DNA of 64,000 nt from the NCBI RefSeq assembly GCF_017592825.1, contig NZ_JAGFMD010000004.1:243805-307804 (forward strand), in the 5' to 3' direction. The position numbers and the translations under genes were made by a program. Of this stretch, positions 44,880 through 52,577 are shown one piece after another; the first letter of the stretch is position 1; every line of letters begins with the position of its first letter. The notes beneath the pieces are model-generated. The model saw nothing but the letters and a program-made list of their open reading frames with translations, searched no databases and was not told where the DNA came from. Origin of the DNA: Roseivirga sp. E12. GTDB lineage: Bacteria; Bacteroidota; Bacteroidia; Cytophagales; Cyclobacteriaceae.

Positions 44880-44910
44880 TTTTTATGCTGAAACAGATTC
44901 TCTACCTTTG
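44880..44910 (+). promoter_or_regulatory. Promoter of rocD
   Basis: TTTT (one mismatch to TTTG) at 44880-44883, 19 bases, then TACCTTTG at 44903-44910, a full match to TAnnTTTG. Leader of about 38 bases. Confidence 0.65.
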
Positions 44911-44954
44911 GTGGAAGGAAATTGTTTTTACAAACACAAAGAAAGTAAACTATT

Positions 44955-46193
44955 ATGGAATTGGTACACTCTAGTCAAGACGCAATCACTTTAGAGAATA
45001 AGTACGGGGCGCATAATTATCACCCATTACCTGTGGTATTAGCTAAAGGGGATGGCGTCTACGTTTGGGACGTAGAAGGGAAAAAGTACTTTGACTTCCT
45101 ATCTGCTTATAGTGCTGTTAACCAAGGCCACTGTCACCCGAGAATAGTAAATGCTTTAAAAGAGCAAGCTGAGACCTTGACACTTACCTCGAGAGCCTTC
45201 TATAATGACGTTTTAGGAGTTTACGAAAAATACATGAGCGAGTATTTTGGCTTCGATAAAATACTTCCAATGAATACTGGTGCTGAAGCGGTTGAAACAG
45301 CAATTAAAATTTGTAGAAAGTGGGCCTATGAGAAAAAAGGTGTTCAAGAAACTAAAGCCAAAATTATTGTATGTGAAAACAACTTTCATGGAAGAACGAC
45401 CACAATCATTTCCTTTTCGAACGATCAAGATGCAAGGAAGAACTTTGGTCCATTTACTGAAGGTTTTATCAAAATTCCGTACAACGATATTAATGCCTTA
45501 GAAGAAGCTCTAAAAGAGGATAATGTAGCTGGATTCTTAGTAGAGCCAATTCAAGGTGAAGCTGGTGTCTTTGTTCCGGATGATGGGTATTTGGCTAAAG
45601 CCGATAAGCTCTGCAAAGAGAAGAATGTTCTTTTTATTGCTGATGAAGTACAAACTGGGATTGCAAGAACTGGTGAGTTGTTGGCATGTGACTACGAAAA
45701 CATTAGACCGGACCTTTTGATTTTAGGGAAGGCCGTATCCGGTGGTGTGTATCCAGTTTCTGCGGTACTGGCCGATAACTCTATCATGGAGGTGATAAAA
45801 CCAGGTCAGCATGGTAGTACTTTTGGCGGTAATCCCTTGGCAGCAAAAGTCGCTATGGCAGCACTTGATGTGGTGAAAGATGAGGGGCTAGCTGAAAATT
45901 CAAGACGACTTGGAGTTATTTTCAGAGAGAGGATGAACGCTCTAATCGATGCTACCGATCTTATAACTCAGGTGAGGGGTAAGGGGCTATTAAATGCCAT
46001 TGTAATCAATGACTCCCCAGAAAGTTCTACAGCTTGGAATATTTGTGTAGCATTGAAAGAGAATGGCTTGCTGGCCAAACCGACTCATGGTAATATCATC
46101 CGATTTGCCCCTCCACTAGTAATGACCGAAGAGCAACTTCATGAGTGCTGTGACATCATCGATTCCACTATTACGCAATTTAATGCCGTTTAA
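44955..46193 (+). CDS. rocD: Ornithine aminotransferase
   Basis: 412 residues, class III PLP aminotransferase. It moves the delta-amino group of ornithine to 2-oxoglutarate, giving glutamate semialdehyde, in arginine and proline metabolism. Family features: [65 protein letters not shown] and the PLP lysine in [38 protein letters not shown] at the start is specific for ornithine transaminases. Single gene with its own promoter. Confidence 0.95.
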   Translation: MELVHSSQDAITLENKYGAHNYHPLPVVLAKGDGVYVWDVEGKKYFDFLSAYSAVNQGHCHPRIVNALKEQAETLTLTSRAFYNDVLGVYEKYMSEYFGFDKILPMNTGAEAVETAIKICRKWAYEKKGVQETKAKIIVCENNFHGRTTTIISFSNDQDARKNFGPFTEGFIKIPYNDINALEEALKEDNVAGFLVEPIQGEAGVFVPDDGYLAKADKLCKEKNVLFIADEVQTGIARTGELLACDYENIRPDLLILGKAVSGGVYPVSAVLADNSIMEVIKPGQHGSTFGGNPLAAKVAMAALDVVKDEGLAENSRRLGVIFRERMNALIDATDLITQVRGKGLLNAIVINDSPESSTAWNICVALKENGLLAKPTHGNIIRFAPPLVMTEEQLHECCDIIDSTITQFNAV

Positions 46194-46247
46194 ATCCAAT
46201 TAATAGCCTCTGATCAGGATTGTTCGTGTCTGGGCATGATATTTGAC

Positions 46248-46255
46248 TAAGTTTG
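46248..46255 (+). promoter_or_regulatory. -7 element before the 73-residue membrane protein gene
   Basis: TAAGTTTG matches TAnnTTTG. The nearest TTG at -33 is too far (25 bases), so the -33 is poor. A start near 46262 would give a 57-base leader. Confidence 0.4.
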
Positions 46256-46318
46256 TAATGTTGGATGCTGAAGTAGGGGTTTTCTCTTCAAAGGTGTCTA
46301 ATAGACCAAAACACTTGT

Positions 46319-46540
46319 ATGCTGTCTTCAACCAAAAGGAGAGTACTGAACATTATATGCGTTGCATTGGCTATCGCCTCTGTCTCATATGGTTTGGTAT
46401 TGCGCTTTGATAAATCTGAAGCAGTCCTCAATAGCGCTGTCGTTCAAGAGAGTGAACCCAAACAGGAAGAACCAGCTGTCGAAACAGACCCAGCTCTGGT
46501 ACTTAGAGCGAATAATCCATTCGTAAATCCTAATAACTAA
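46319..46540 (+). CDS. Small single-pass membrane protein, unknown
   Basis: 73 residues. A basic start (MLSSTKRRVLN) and a hydrophobic segment (IICVALAIASVSYGLVL) form a signal anchor with the C-terminus outside the cytoplasm. That part is acidic and Pro/Glu-rich (ESEPKQEEPAVETDPALVL), ending NNPFVNPNN. No family recognised. It is followed by a hairpin and convergent with the RskA-like lipoprotein gene. Confidence 0.6.
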   Translation: MLSSTKRRVLNIICVALAIASVSYGLVLRFDKSEAVLNSAVVQESEPKQEEPAVETDPALVLRANNPFVNPNN

Positions 46541-46551
46541 TTGATCGACAC

Positions 46552-46569
46552 AAAACTCAAATGAGTTTT
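46552..46569 (+). terminator. Short terminator hairpin after the 73-residue gene
   Basis: AAAACTC (46552-46558) pairs with GAGTTTT (46563-46569) around AAAT. Symmetrical A and T flanks could let it work in both directions, for this gene and the convergent one. Confidence 0.5.
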
Positions 46570-46605
46570 GCGCCAATCAACCTTACTAATTGTTTTTGTA
46601 TCTAT

Positions 46606-47490
46606 TTATTGTCTAGTGACAGAGCCTGACGGTACGGAACCTAAGTTTTGATTAAAGTTATGAGTTGCTGGTGCCGTTGCTGCATCAGTTGCTAGATCAA
46701 CTAACAATGGTTTCAACAAGAACGGAGCCGGTGAGTTATCAGGCACTGGTTCTACCGAAATTACAATTCTTCTACCACGAATATCCAATGGAAATGTCTC
46801 TCCAGCTGGCGCTGCATTGAAAAAGTCTTCACCCGGAACAGGAGGTCCCGCATTGTTTTCCGTTCCGCTAAATGGGTTTCCTGAATCTCTCGCACCGAAA
46901 TCTGTGAATGTACCGGTCGAGATTGGACCTGACTCGCCAATTACCCAACCCTCATATGCCCATCCTGCGGGTAAAGTGGGTAGCGTAAAGTTAGGGGTAG
47001 GAGGCATTCCTGGGCTTCCAAACCATACGCCATAGATATCATTTCCATTGTTACCATCGGTCTCATCAGTTGGTGTTCTTAGAAACAATGTGCCGGCAGC
47101 ATTAGAAAAGTCTCCCAGGGCCGGTGCTACACCAGTCGAAAGTGTTGCGCTGGTTCCATTAAAATCACCGGCTAGCAATTTGGCGTCCGCAGGAGCTGGA
47201 TCAGGATCAGGAATAGGCTCGATGGTGATTACAAATTTGGATGCCGATTCCAAGTCTTCGGTGTTTGCTGTGAAAGAAGAAGTTGATAGATTTCCGTTGC
47301 CATCTACACTAAACGTCCCTGTGCTTATAGGTGCGCCATCTACAATAATCCAGCCTTCGTATTGTGCGGTTGCGCCCAAGTCTTCAAGCCCATTAATAGT
47401 AACATTGATATTTGCAAGAGAAGGGCTGTCGTCATCACCACAACTCACTAACAGGGCTGGGATGATCAAAAGTGCTAATAATTTTTTCAT
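46606..47490 (-). CDS. Lipoprotein with two RskA-C-like repeats
   Basis: 294 residues. The signal peptide LLALLIIPALLVSC ends in a lipobox Cys. Two related domains follow: ATAQYEGWIIVDGAPISTGT with FVITIEPIPDPDPAPADAKL, and GWAYEGWVIGESGPISTGTF with IVISVEPVPDNSPAPFLLKP. The pattern Y-E-G-W-(I/V)-(I/V)-x-x-G-P-I-S-T-G-T-F resembles the C-terminal domain of RskA-type anti-sigma factors, but no transmembrane or anti-sigma N-terminus exists, so here it is a free lipoprotein. Its ATG touches an 11-bp hairpin (47491-47527). Function unknown. Confidence 0.75.
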   Translation of the reverse strand: MKKLLALLIIPALLVSCGDDDSPSLANINVTINGLEDLGATAQYEGWIIVDGAPISTGTFSVDGNGNLSTSSFTANTEDLESASKFVITIEPIPDPDPAPADAKLLAGDFNGTSATLSTGVAPALGDFSNAAGTLFLRTPTDETDGNNGNDIYGVWFGSPGMPPTPNFTLPTLPAGWAYEGWVIGESGPISTGTFTDFGARDSGNPFSGTENNAGPPVPGEDFFNAAPAGETFPLDIRGRRIVISVEPVPDNSPAPFLLKPLLVDLATDAATAPATHNFNQNLGSVPSGSVTRQ

Positions 47491-47527
47491 AACTGAGTTT
47501 TAATGTTTTCGGAAACAAAACTCAGTT
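47491..47527 (-). promoter_or_regulatory. 11-bp hairpin abutting the start codon of the RskA-like lipoprotein
   Basis: On the minus strand AACTGAGTTTT and AAAACTCAGTT form a perfect 11-bp stem with a 15-base loop, ending directly at the ATG of the 294-residue gene. There is no T-run, so it is more like a translation-control structure than a terminator of the TonB receptor gene upstream. Confidence 0.5.
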
Positions 47528-47687
47528 TAGGATATCATGAAAAGATCACGGAAACCTAACGATTAGTAGGCACTGTATATCAGCGACAGCTAGCTGACAA
47601 AACTAAAGACGGTTGATGTGAACTTGACTCACGGATATAGCAGTGAACTTTTTAAATCTGAAGTGTCTTTCTTTATGAGGAATTCTA

Positions 47688-50603
47688 TCAATTATTATCA
47701 TTACCACCTCGTCTGCCTCCTAATCCCCCAGCGCCTCCAAATCGCTCACGCAATTGTCGAAGCCTGTCGTTTTCCACAGGTAGCTGTTGTCCCTGGCCAA
47801 AGCTTCTGATATTATAAACAAAGGACAACATGAAGTACTGAGTAAGGATTTGTGTTTGATTATCTTCAATATACGATCCGGTAATTGACCTTGTAATACT
47901 CTGGTTTTGTTTCAATAGATCGAAAACGGATAGCTTTATCTCTGCCTTCTGTTTCATCAGTTTCTTGCCCATTTCCATATTCCATAACACAAAACTTTGG
48001 TTAAAGCCGTCTGCGAGACCAGAGTTCGCAGTATGGCCTACTGTAGATCTGAATACAAAACCATCTCCAAAGATCCAATTAAGCCTGAGTCTTGTCGACT
48101 GGGTAAAGTAGTCAGTGTCATTTGCTGACTGGAGGGTATTACTTACAGTGCTGAAACTTGAGTTGCTTGAAATGGTAAAATCCACTTTTTCACTAATGTT
48201 GCTACTTAGAACTAGTCCGAGTCCAACAGTTGGGGTCCTAGCCTGGTTTAATTCATCATTGATTAACTCTGGTGTCTGCGTAAAAGAAAGGGTCCCGGTA
48301 AAATTAAGGTTTGACTTAATGAAACCCAATGGCAGGCCGTAGGCCAAAAAGCTCCTGACGTTCCAATAGCCATTCAAGTTAACTGGTTTGCTAAATCTAG
48401 CACCTGGCTGCAAAGTAATGCCATCTATTATCGTATTTCCTCTTGATGCAATGGTAGTACTATTGCCTATGTAATTATCTGAGAAAGTACCACTGAGCAG
48501 TGTAAAGAAGGTTCTGGAAGTTTCGCTATCTACCTTATTATACCTTATCGTGGCAGTGTGTTGATAGCGTTGATCTAACTCTGGGTTACCCGAAGTGATA
48601 TTCAGCGGATCCGTATTATCTATTACGCTTTGTAGCTGATTCACGCTTGGCGCATTGGTGGATGTTCGGTAATTGATGCTCAGGCTTTTTCCTCTGTCGA
48701 ACCTGAAGCGATAGTTGATTGATGGCACAAAATTATTGAAGTTGCGATCCACATTGTCAACAACAGGAAATGTCTGGTCGTTATCCAAAATAGCGCGCTG
48801 ATAGGTTGCACGCAGTGTTAAGGTGCCTTTTGTTCCTCTCAAATTGTAACCTATAGTTCCCTGGTGTGTGTAGTAATCATTTTCAAAAGTGTTACTCAAG
48901 GGCGTATTTAAATCAGTATAAGCATCGTTGCCCTCATTAAAGTCAAAAGTTTGGCGATCAGAGTCATTGAATTGATAGCCATATCTGTAGGTAAAAAGAA
49001 TTGAGCTTCTATCAGCCAATGGCTCAGTATAGGTGGCATTAACAGTCATATTGAAGCCATCTTGATTTTGATCCGTAAACTGATCGAAGTCGATTGATCT
49101 TGAAGGGCCAGTAAAAAACTCTGATTCAGAGAGAAGAAAACTATCGCCATTATTGTTGTTCAATCCAGTGTTTACGTTGATGGAGAAGGTTCTTCCTCTC
49201 TTTTCAAATGAATGTCTCCAAAGAAGGTTATTGCTAAAGCTAAAGGCTTCAAGTGCCGATGTATTTTCTGAATTGATGGTGTTCAAGATGTCTGTTCCTA
49301 AGAAAGTTGTTCCATCAGTCAGGGCTGAACCTGAATTGTCCTGATAAGTAAACCTTGGACGCATTATGATAGAGTTGCGGTCATCAATTTTATACTCTAG
49401 TTGACCACTGAAACGGTGATTGGTGTTTCTGCTACCCTCAAAACTAGTTTCATCGTAAGTCTGCCCTTCATTTGCCGCCAAAGTGAATTGTCTGAAAATA
49501 GATTCATTGGAAGAATTATCAGATTGGTTAAAAAAGTAACTTCCACTGAACTTTATCCTTTTGGTGTCCTCATAAGAGTAATTCACTCCAAAGGCTTTTG
49601 TCTCGTTAATTCCGCCTTGTTGACCAACTTGAAAGTTGCCGGCATTACCACCATTGGCAAATCGACCACCTCCAGCTCCTCCGCCACCGGCTGCACCACC
49701 ACCGCCTCCGCCACGGCCACCACGACCACCTCTTCTACCTCCGCCTGAAGTAATACCCAAAAGGTCACTGGTTGAAAAGTTTTGGATGTTGATGTTGTTG
49801 ACTTGCCCAAGAAAAGTGGTTCTTGCCTTAGGACGGAATAGATTGATACTTGCACCGGCATTGTAGGTGTCATCCGTTCCGGCACCGGCATAAACTCTAC
49901 CGAACTCCCCGTTCCGCATACTCACACGGGTGATGATATTCATTGTTTTGGATGTCTCACCATCAAGGAAACCCGTGAACTGAGCTTGATCACTGGCTTG
50001 GTCATAGACTTGAATTCGTTCGATCATCTCAGCTGGTAAATTCTTTAATGCAGCGTTTGGATCGTCTCCAAAAAACTCTCGACCATCCACTAATACTCTA
50101 CTAACATTTTCACCTTGTGCTTGTACCTGACCATTTTGAATCACTATTCCTGGCATCTTTTCAATAAGGTTTTCTGCGGTAGCATCAGGATTGACCTTGA
50201 AGGCAGCAGCATTGAATTCTGTAGTATCGCCATTCTGTTTTACACGCTCGGTGAGACCTTCTACTACTACACCATCCAGATTTCTTGTGTCTATGCCCAA
50301 AGCAATGTTGCCAAGGTCGAGAGAGGCGTCTTTGATCGTGAAATTTCTACTGAATTTCTTAAAGCCTACATAGGATACACCGATCTGATAGTTGCCGTTG
50401 GTAATGCTGGTCATACGGAAGCCGCCCTGATCATTGGTCGAATAGGCCTTTGCTGTAGAGTCAGAGAGATCTATCAGTAGAACAGTAGCAAACTTGAGAG
50501 GTTTGTTAGATGCACTGTCTAACACACTGCCCTTGATTACCCAGTATTGGGCAGAGGCTGAGAAGGAGATAAGAAATAAGATGACCGTAAAAAAGTGTCG
50601 CAT
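47688..50603 (-). CDS. TonB-dependent receptor-like outer membrane beta-barrel protein
   Basis: 971 residues. A signal peptide (FTVILFLISFSASAQ) leads to a carboxypeptidase-regulatory-like domain (about 22-110, VIKGSVLDSASNKPLKFATV). The plug follows (about 125-225, NLIEKMPGIVIQNGQVQAQG, RVLVDGREFFGDDP) and then a barrel in the 'outer membrane beta-barrel' family (PF14905-like). Unusual low-complexity Gly/Arg runs occur at about 285-325 (GGGRRGGRGGRGGGGGGAAG) and at the C-terminus (GGAGGLGGRRGGNDNN). No SusD partner is nearby, so it is not a typical polysaccharide-uptake system. Substrate unknown. Confidence 0.9.
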   Translation of the reverse strand: MRHFFTVILFLISFSASAQYWVIKGSVLDSASNKPLKFATVLLIDLSDSTAKAYSTNDQGGFRMTSITNGNYQIGVSYVGFKKFSRNFTIKDASLDLGNIALGIDTRNLDGVVVEGLTERVKQNGDTTEFNAAAFKVNPDATAENLIEKMPGIVIQNGQVQAQGENVSRVLVDGREFFGDDPNAALKNLPAEMIERIQVYDQASDQAQFTGFLDGETSKTMNIITRVSMRNGEFGRVYAGAGTDDTYNAGASINLFRPKARTTFLGQVNNINIQNFSTSDLLGITSGGGRRGGRGGRGGGGGGAAGGGGAGGGRFANGGNAGNFQVGQQGGINETKAFGVNYSYEDTKRIKFSGSYFFNQSDNSSNESIFRQFTLAANEGQTYDETSFEGSRNTNHRFSGQLEYKIDDRNSIIMRPRFTYQDNSGSALTDGTTFLGTDILNTINSENTSALEAFSFSNNLLWRHSFEKRGRTFSINVNTGLNNNNGDSFLLSESEFFTGPSRSIDFDQFTDQNQDGFNMTVNATYTEPLADRSSILFTYRYGYQFNDSDRQTFDFNEGNDAYTDLNTPLSNTFENDYYTHQGTIGYNLRGTKGTLTLRATYQRAILDNDQTFPVVDNVDRNFNNFVPSINYRFRFDRGKSLSINYRTSTNAPSVNQLQSVIDNTDPLNITSGNPELDQRYQHTATIRYNKVDSETSRTFFTLLSGTFSDNYIGNSTTIASRGNTIIDGITLQPGARFSKPVNLNGYWNVRSFLAYGLPLGFIKSNLNFTGTLSFTQTPELINDELNQARTPTVGLGLVLSSNISEKVDFTISSNSSFSTVSNTLQSANDTDYFTQSTRLRLNWIFGDGFVFRSTVGHTANSGLADGFNQSFVLWNMEMGKKLMKQKAEIKLSVFDLLKQNQSITRSITGSYIEDNQTQILTQYFMLSFVYNIRSFGQGQQLPVENDRLRQLRERFGGAGGLGGRRGGNDNN

Positions 50604-50639
50604 GTCGTTGAGATTTGAATTTTAGACATTGTCATATCT

Positions 50640-50647
50640 CAAAGGTT
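50640..50647 (-). promoter_or_regulatory. Probable -7 element of the TonB receptor gene
   Basis: Minus-strand AACCTTTG is one mismatch from TAnnTTTG. Start would be near 50633, giving a 30-base leader. The tandem palindromes at 50658-50699 would cover the -33 region. Confidence 0.4.
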
Positions 50648-50657
50648 TAGTTAGCGT

Positions 50658-50699
50658 GTTTTTCAATAATTAATTATTGTTTTTCAATAATTAATTATT
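50658..50699. repeat. Perfect 21-bp tandem repeat, each with a 14-bp palindrome
   Basis: Units 50658-50678 and 50679-50699 are identical (GTTTTTCAATAATTAATTATT). Each contains the perfect palindrome AATAATTAATTATT. The 21-bp centre-to-centre distance is two helical turns, placing both on the same face of the DNA. It lies in the divergent region between the TonB receptor and the CPBP protease operon, so an operator for dimers of a regulator is likely; the XRE protein at 52284 is a candidate (inference). Confidence 0.75.
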
Positions 50700-50786
50700 A
50701 CATTTCGAAAATCATAGACAAGGCTGCTCACCCGGAGTTGCCGAATAAAGAACCTTTAAGCACCGTCAATTTTTGATTTGAGAAAT

Positions 50787-51659
50787 ATGAATATGAAAGT
50801 AGAAATGAGTAGAAGTTTGAAAATTCGTTGGGTACTGGCAATTAGTTTGGGCTTTGTTTTATTCCTGAACCTAGTACTACCACTGCGCTCAATTATAGGC
50901 GACTTTATTGAAGGAGAGAAAACTGTGAGAATGGCAGCTGGTATTATTATCAGGTTTATAATGTTCGCCATACTGGTCTACTTGATTAGGAGGTTCAAAT
51001 TTGAAAAGTTTATTGGAATTGGGGCTGGCATTGAGAAAGGATTCTATATGCGCCAAAGCATAATACTTTTAATCCCTATGGTATTTATTACTATGGGAAT
51101 AATCAGTGACTTCTCTGTATATGTAAATGCGGGAAGTGGCATACTTACCTTGTTTTTAATTGAGCATTTTTTTGTTGCTCTCATAGAGGAGCTGGCTTTT
51201 AGAGCTATTATTCTTCCCTTAGTGATTCAGATTCGAGCCAATAAGAAACGACTACTTTTGGTGAGTGTTTGTCTAACATCGTTAATCTTTGGTGCTCTGC
51301 ATTATCTTAATTTATTTCGTGAACCAGGTAACTTCTCAGGAATCACTTTTCAGGTTGTATTTGCTTCTGCAATTGGTATATTCCTTGGCGGGCTTTTGCT
51401 CAGGACAAGACATATTATTTTCCCAATTATGATTCATTTTTTAGTCAATGCAGCTTTTGGGAAAAGTGAATTGAGACCGGAGAATGAAGATCTGGTAACA
51501 GAAGCTGTCGGAAGTAGCACGGATTCATCTTCTTTATTTGTAACCCTTGGCCTATTTGTATTTGTGGCTATTGGAGGAGTTGTCATGATCAGAAAGGTCG
51601 ATCGAAATGAGATTTTAAACACATTAAACACTAAAATAGATAGCAATGAGATGGAATAG
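50787..51659 (+). CDS. CPBP family intramembrane glutamic endopeptidase
   Basis: 290 residues from ATG 50787 (a TTG three codons earlier is also in frame). About eight membrane segments. CPBP/Abi motifs are present: VALIEELAFRAIILPLV (the EExxxR motif), IFGALHYLNLF (second motif His) and PIMIHFLVNAAFG (HxxxN). Such proteases process prenylated or bacteriocin-related peptides, or anti-sigma factors; targets here are unknown. First gene of an operon with the DUF2975 and XRE genes. Confidence 0.88.
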   Translation: MNMKVEMSRSLKIRWVLAISLGFVLFLNLVLPLRSIIGDFIEGEKTVRMAAGIIIRFIMFAILVYLIRRFKFEKFIGIGAGIEKGFYMRQSIILLIPMVFITMGIISDFSVYVNAGSGILTLFLIEHFFVALIEELAFRAIILPLVIQIRANKKRLLLVSVCLTSLIFGALHYLNLFREPGNFSGITFQVVFASAIGIFLGGLLLRTRHIIFPIMIHFLVNAAFGKSELRPENEDLVTEAVGSSTDSSSLFVTLGLFVFVAIGGVVMIRKVDRNEILNTLNTKIDSNEME

Positions 51660-51660
51660 A

Positions 51661-52281
51661 ATGATAACCTCGGTGTGTGTGTTTTTACTCCAATTAATAA
51701 GGGTTTTGATAGGCGTTGTTGCGGCTTTTATTCTGGGTGCTTTTATACTAGGGAAGCTTGAAGCACCATTATCGGTTAATCTTGATGATAACTACAGTCT
51801 AAGCCCACCTATGGAACAATTTGCTGAAGTGACGTATAAAGGTGAGAGATATACCGAAATCAGTATCAGGCCAACCTCCTATAGATTGGAATTAGAATCA
51901 CTTCCAATTTCGAATGTTTATTTGATTATCTCTATGATAGTTCTCCTGGGAGCTTTTTACTATCTCGTGCATGTATTGATCAAGTTGCTTAAATCTATAG
52001 AGGAAAGACAATTTTTCAGTCTTCAGAATGTAAAGCGAATAAGGATTGCAGGTGTCATGGTTATATGCTATTCTGTTCTATCTTGGATCTATGGATATTT
52101 GGTCAGGTATTTACTCATTGACTATTTAGACATAAAAGGGGTTTTTCACATGAGTAGCAGGATTTCAACACAGTCGTCTTTTTTCAACTCATATTTATTC
52201 TTAGGATTGATGATTCTATTGGTTGCAAATGCTTTCGAACACGGTGTGAAATTAAAAGAAGAACAAGAACTAACCATCTAA
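51661..52281 (+). CDS. DUF2975 family membrane protein
   Basis: 206 residues from ATG 51661, one base after the CPBP stop; an ATG at 51646 overlapping the CPBP gene is an alternative. Four membrane segments (about 3-28, 85-108, 125-150, 175-195). The cytosolic loop KLLKSIEERQFFSLQNVKRIRIAG is the family mark. DUF2975 genes are typically followed by a small XRE regulator, as here (two bases between them), suggesting a membrane-linked regulatory pair. Mechanism unknown. Confidence 0.85.
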   Translation: MITSVCVFLLQLIRVLIGVVAAFILGAFILGKLEAPLSVNLDDNYSLSPPMEQFAEVTYKGERYTEISIRPTSYRLELESLPISNVYLIISMIVLLGAFYYLVHVLIKLLKSIEERQFFSLQNVKRIRIAGVMVICYSVLSWIYGYLVRYLLIDYLDIKGVFHMSSRISTQSSFFNSYLFLGLMILLVANAFEHGVKLKEEQELTI

Positions 52282-52283
52282 TT

Positions 52284-52496
52284 ATGGCAATCATAGTGAA
52301 TCTTGATGTGATGCTTGCCAGGCGAAAAATGCAGAGTAAAGAGTTGGCCGAAATTGTAGGAATAACCCTTGCCAACCTCTCTATTCTGAAAACGGGTAAG
52401 GCCAAAGCAGTTAGATTCAGTACACTAGAGGCTATCTGTAAGGCACTGGACTGCCAGCCAGGAGATATCCTAGAATTTCAAGACGAGGAAGAATAG
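52284..52496 (+). CDS. XRE family transcriptional regulator
   Basis: 70 residues, a single helix-turn-helix domain: VNLDVMLARRKMQSKELAEI, then VGITLANLSILKTGKAKAVR and STLEAICKALDCQPGDILEF. It is the compact type paired with DUF2975 proteins. Likely controls its own operon; the tandem palindromes at 50658-50699 upstream of the operon are candidate sites. Confidence 0.92.
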   Translation: MAIIVNLDVMLARRKMQSKELAEIVGITLANLSILKTGKAKAVRFSTLEAICKALDCQPGDILEFQDEEE

Positions 52497-52551
52497 AGAA
52501 TATCCATATTCGGTGGTTCATGCAAAATGCAGGAGTATTTCTGTTTTAAGC

Positions 52552-52559
52552 TATCTTTG
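52552..52559 (+). promoter_or_regulatory. -7 element of the hemB promoter
   Basis: TATCTTTG fully matches TAnnTTTG and is followed by CCC. Start near 52566 gives a leader of about 12 bases and rules out the in-frame ATG at 52527. Confidence 0.6.
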
Positions 52560-52577
52560 CCCGGTAATATTTATCGT

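Noticed and set aside
47491..47527. Terminator of the TonB receptor gene
   Set aside because: No T-run follows on the minus strand and the stem ends at the next gene's ATG, so a leader structure is more likely.
49636..49866. Open plus-strand frame coding for a Pro-rich peptide
   Set aside because: It is the antisense of the Gly/Arg-rich codons of the TonB receptor; low-complexity codons leave the opposite strand open by chance.
50658..50699. Possible CRISPR-like repeat
   Set aside because: Only two copies, directly adjacent with no spacer and no cas gene nearby; a tandem operator fits better.
52527..52577. Upstream ATG at 52527 as hemB start
   Set aside because: It lies before the -7 promoter element (52552-52559); MDIRPRRNRKS from 52578 is the normal HemB start.
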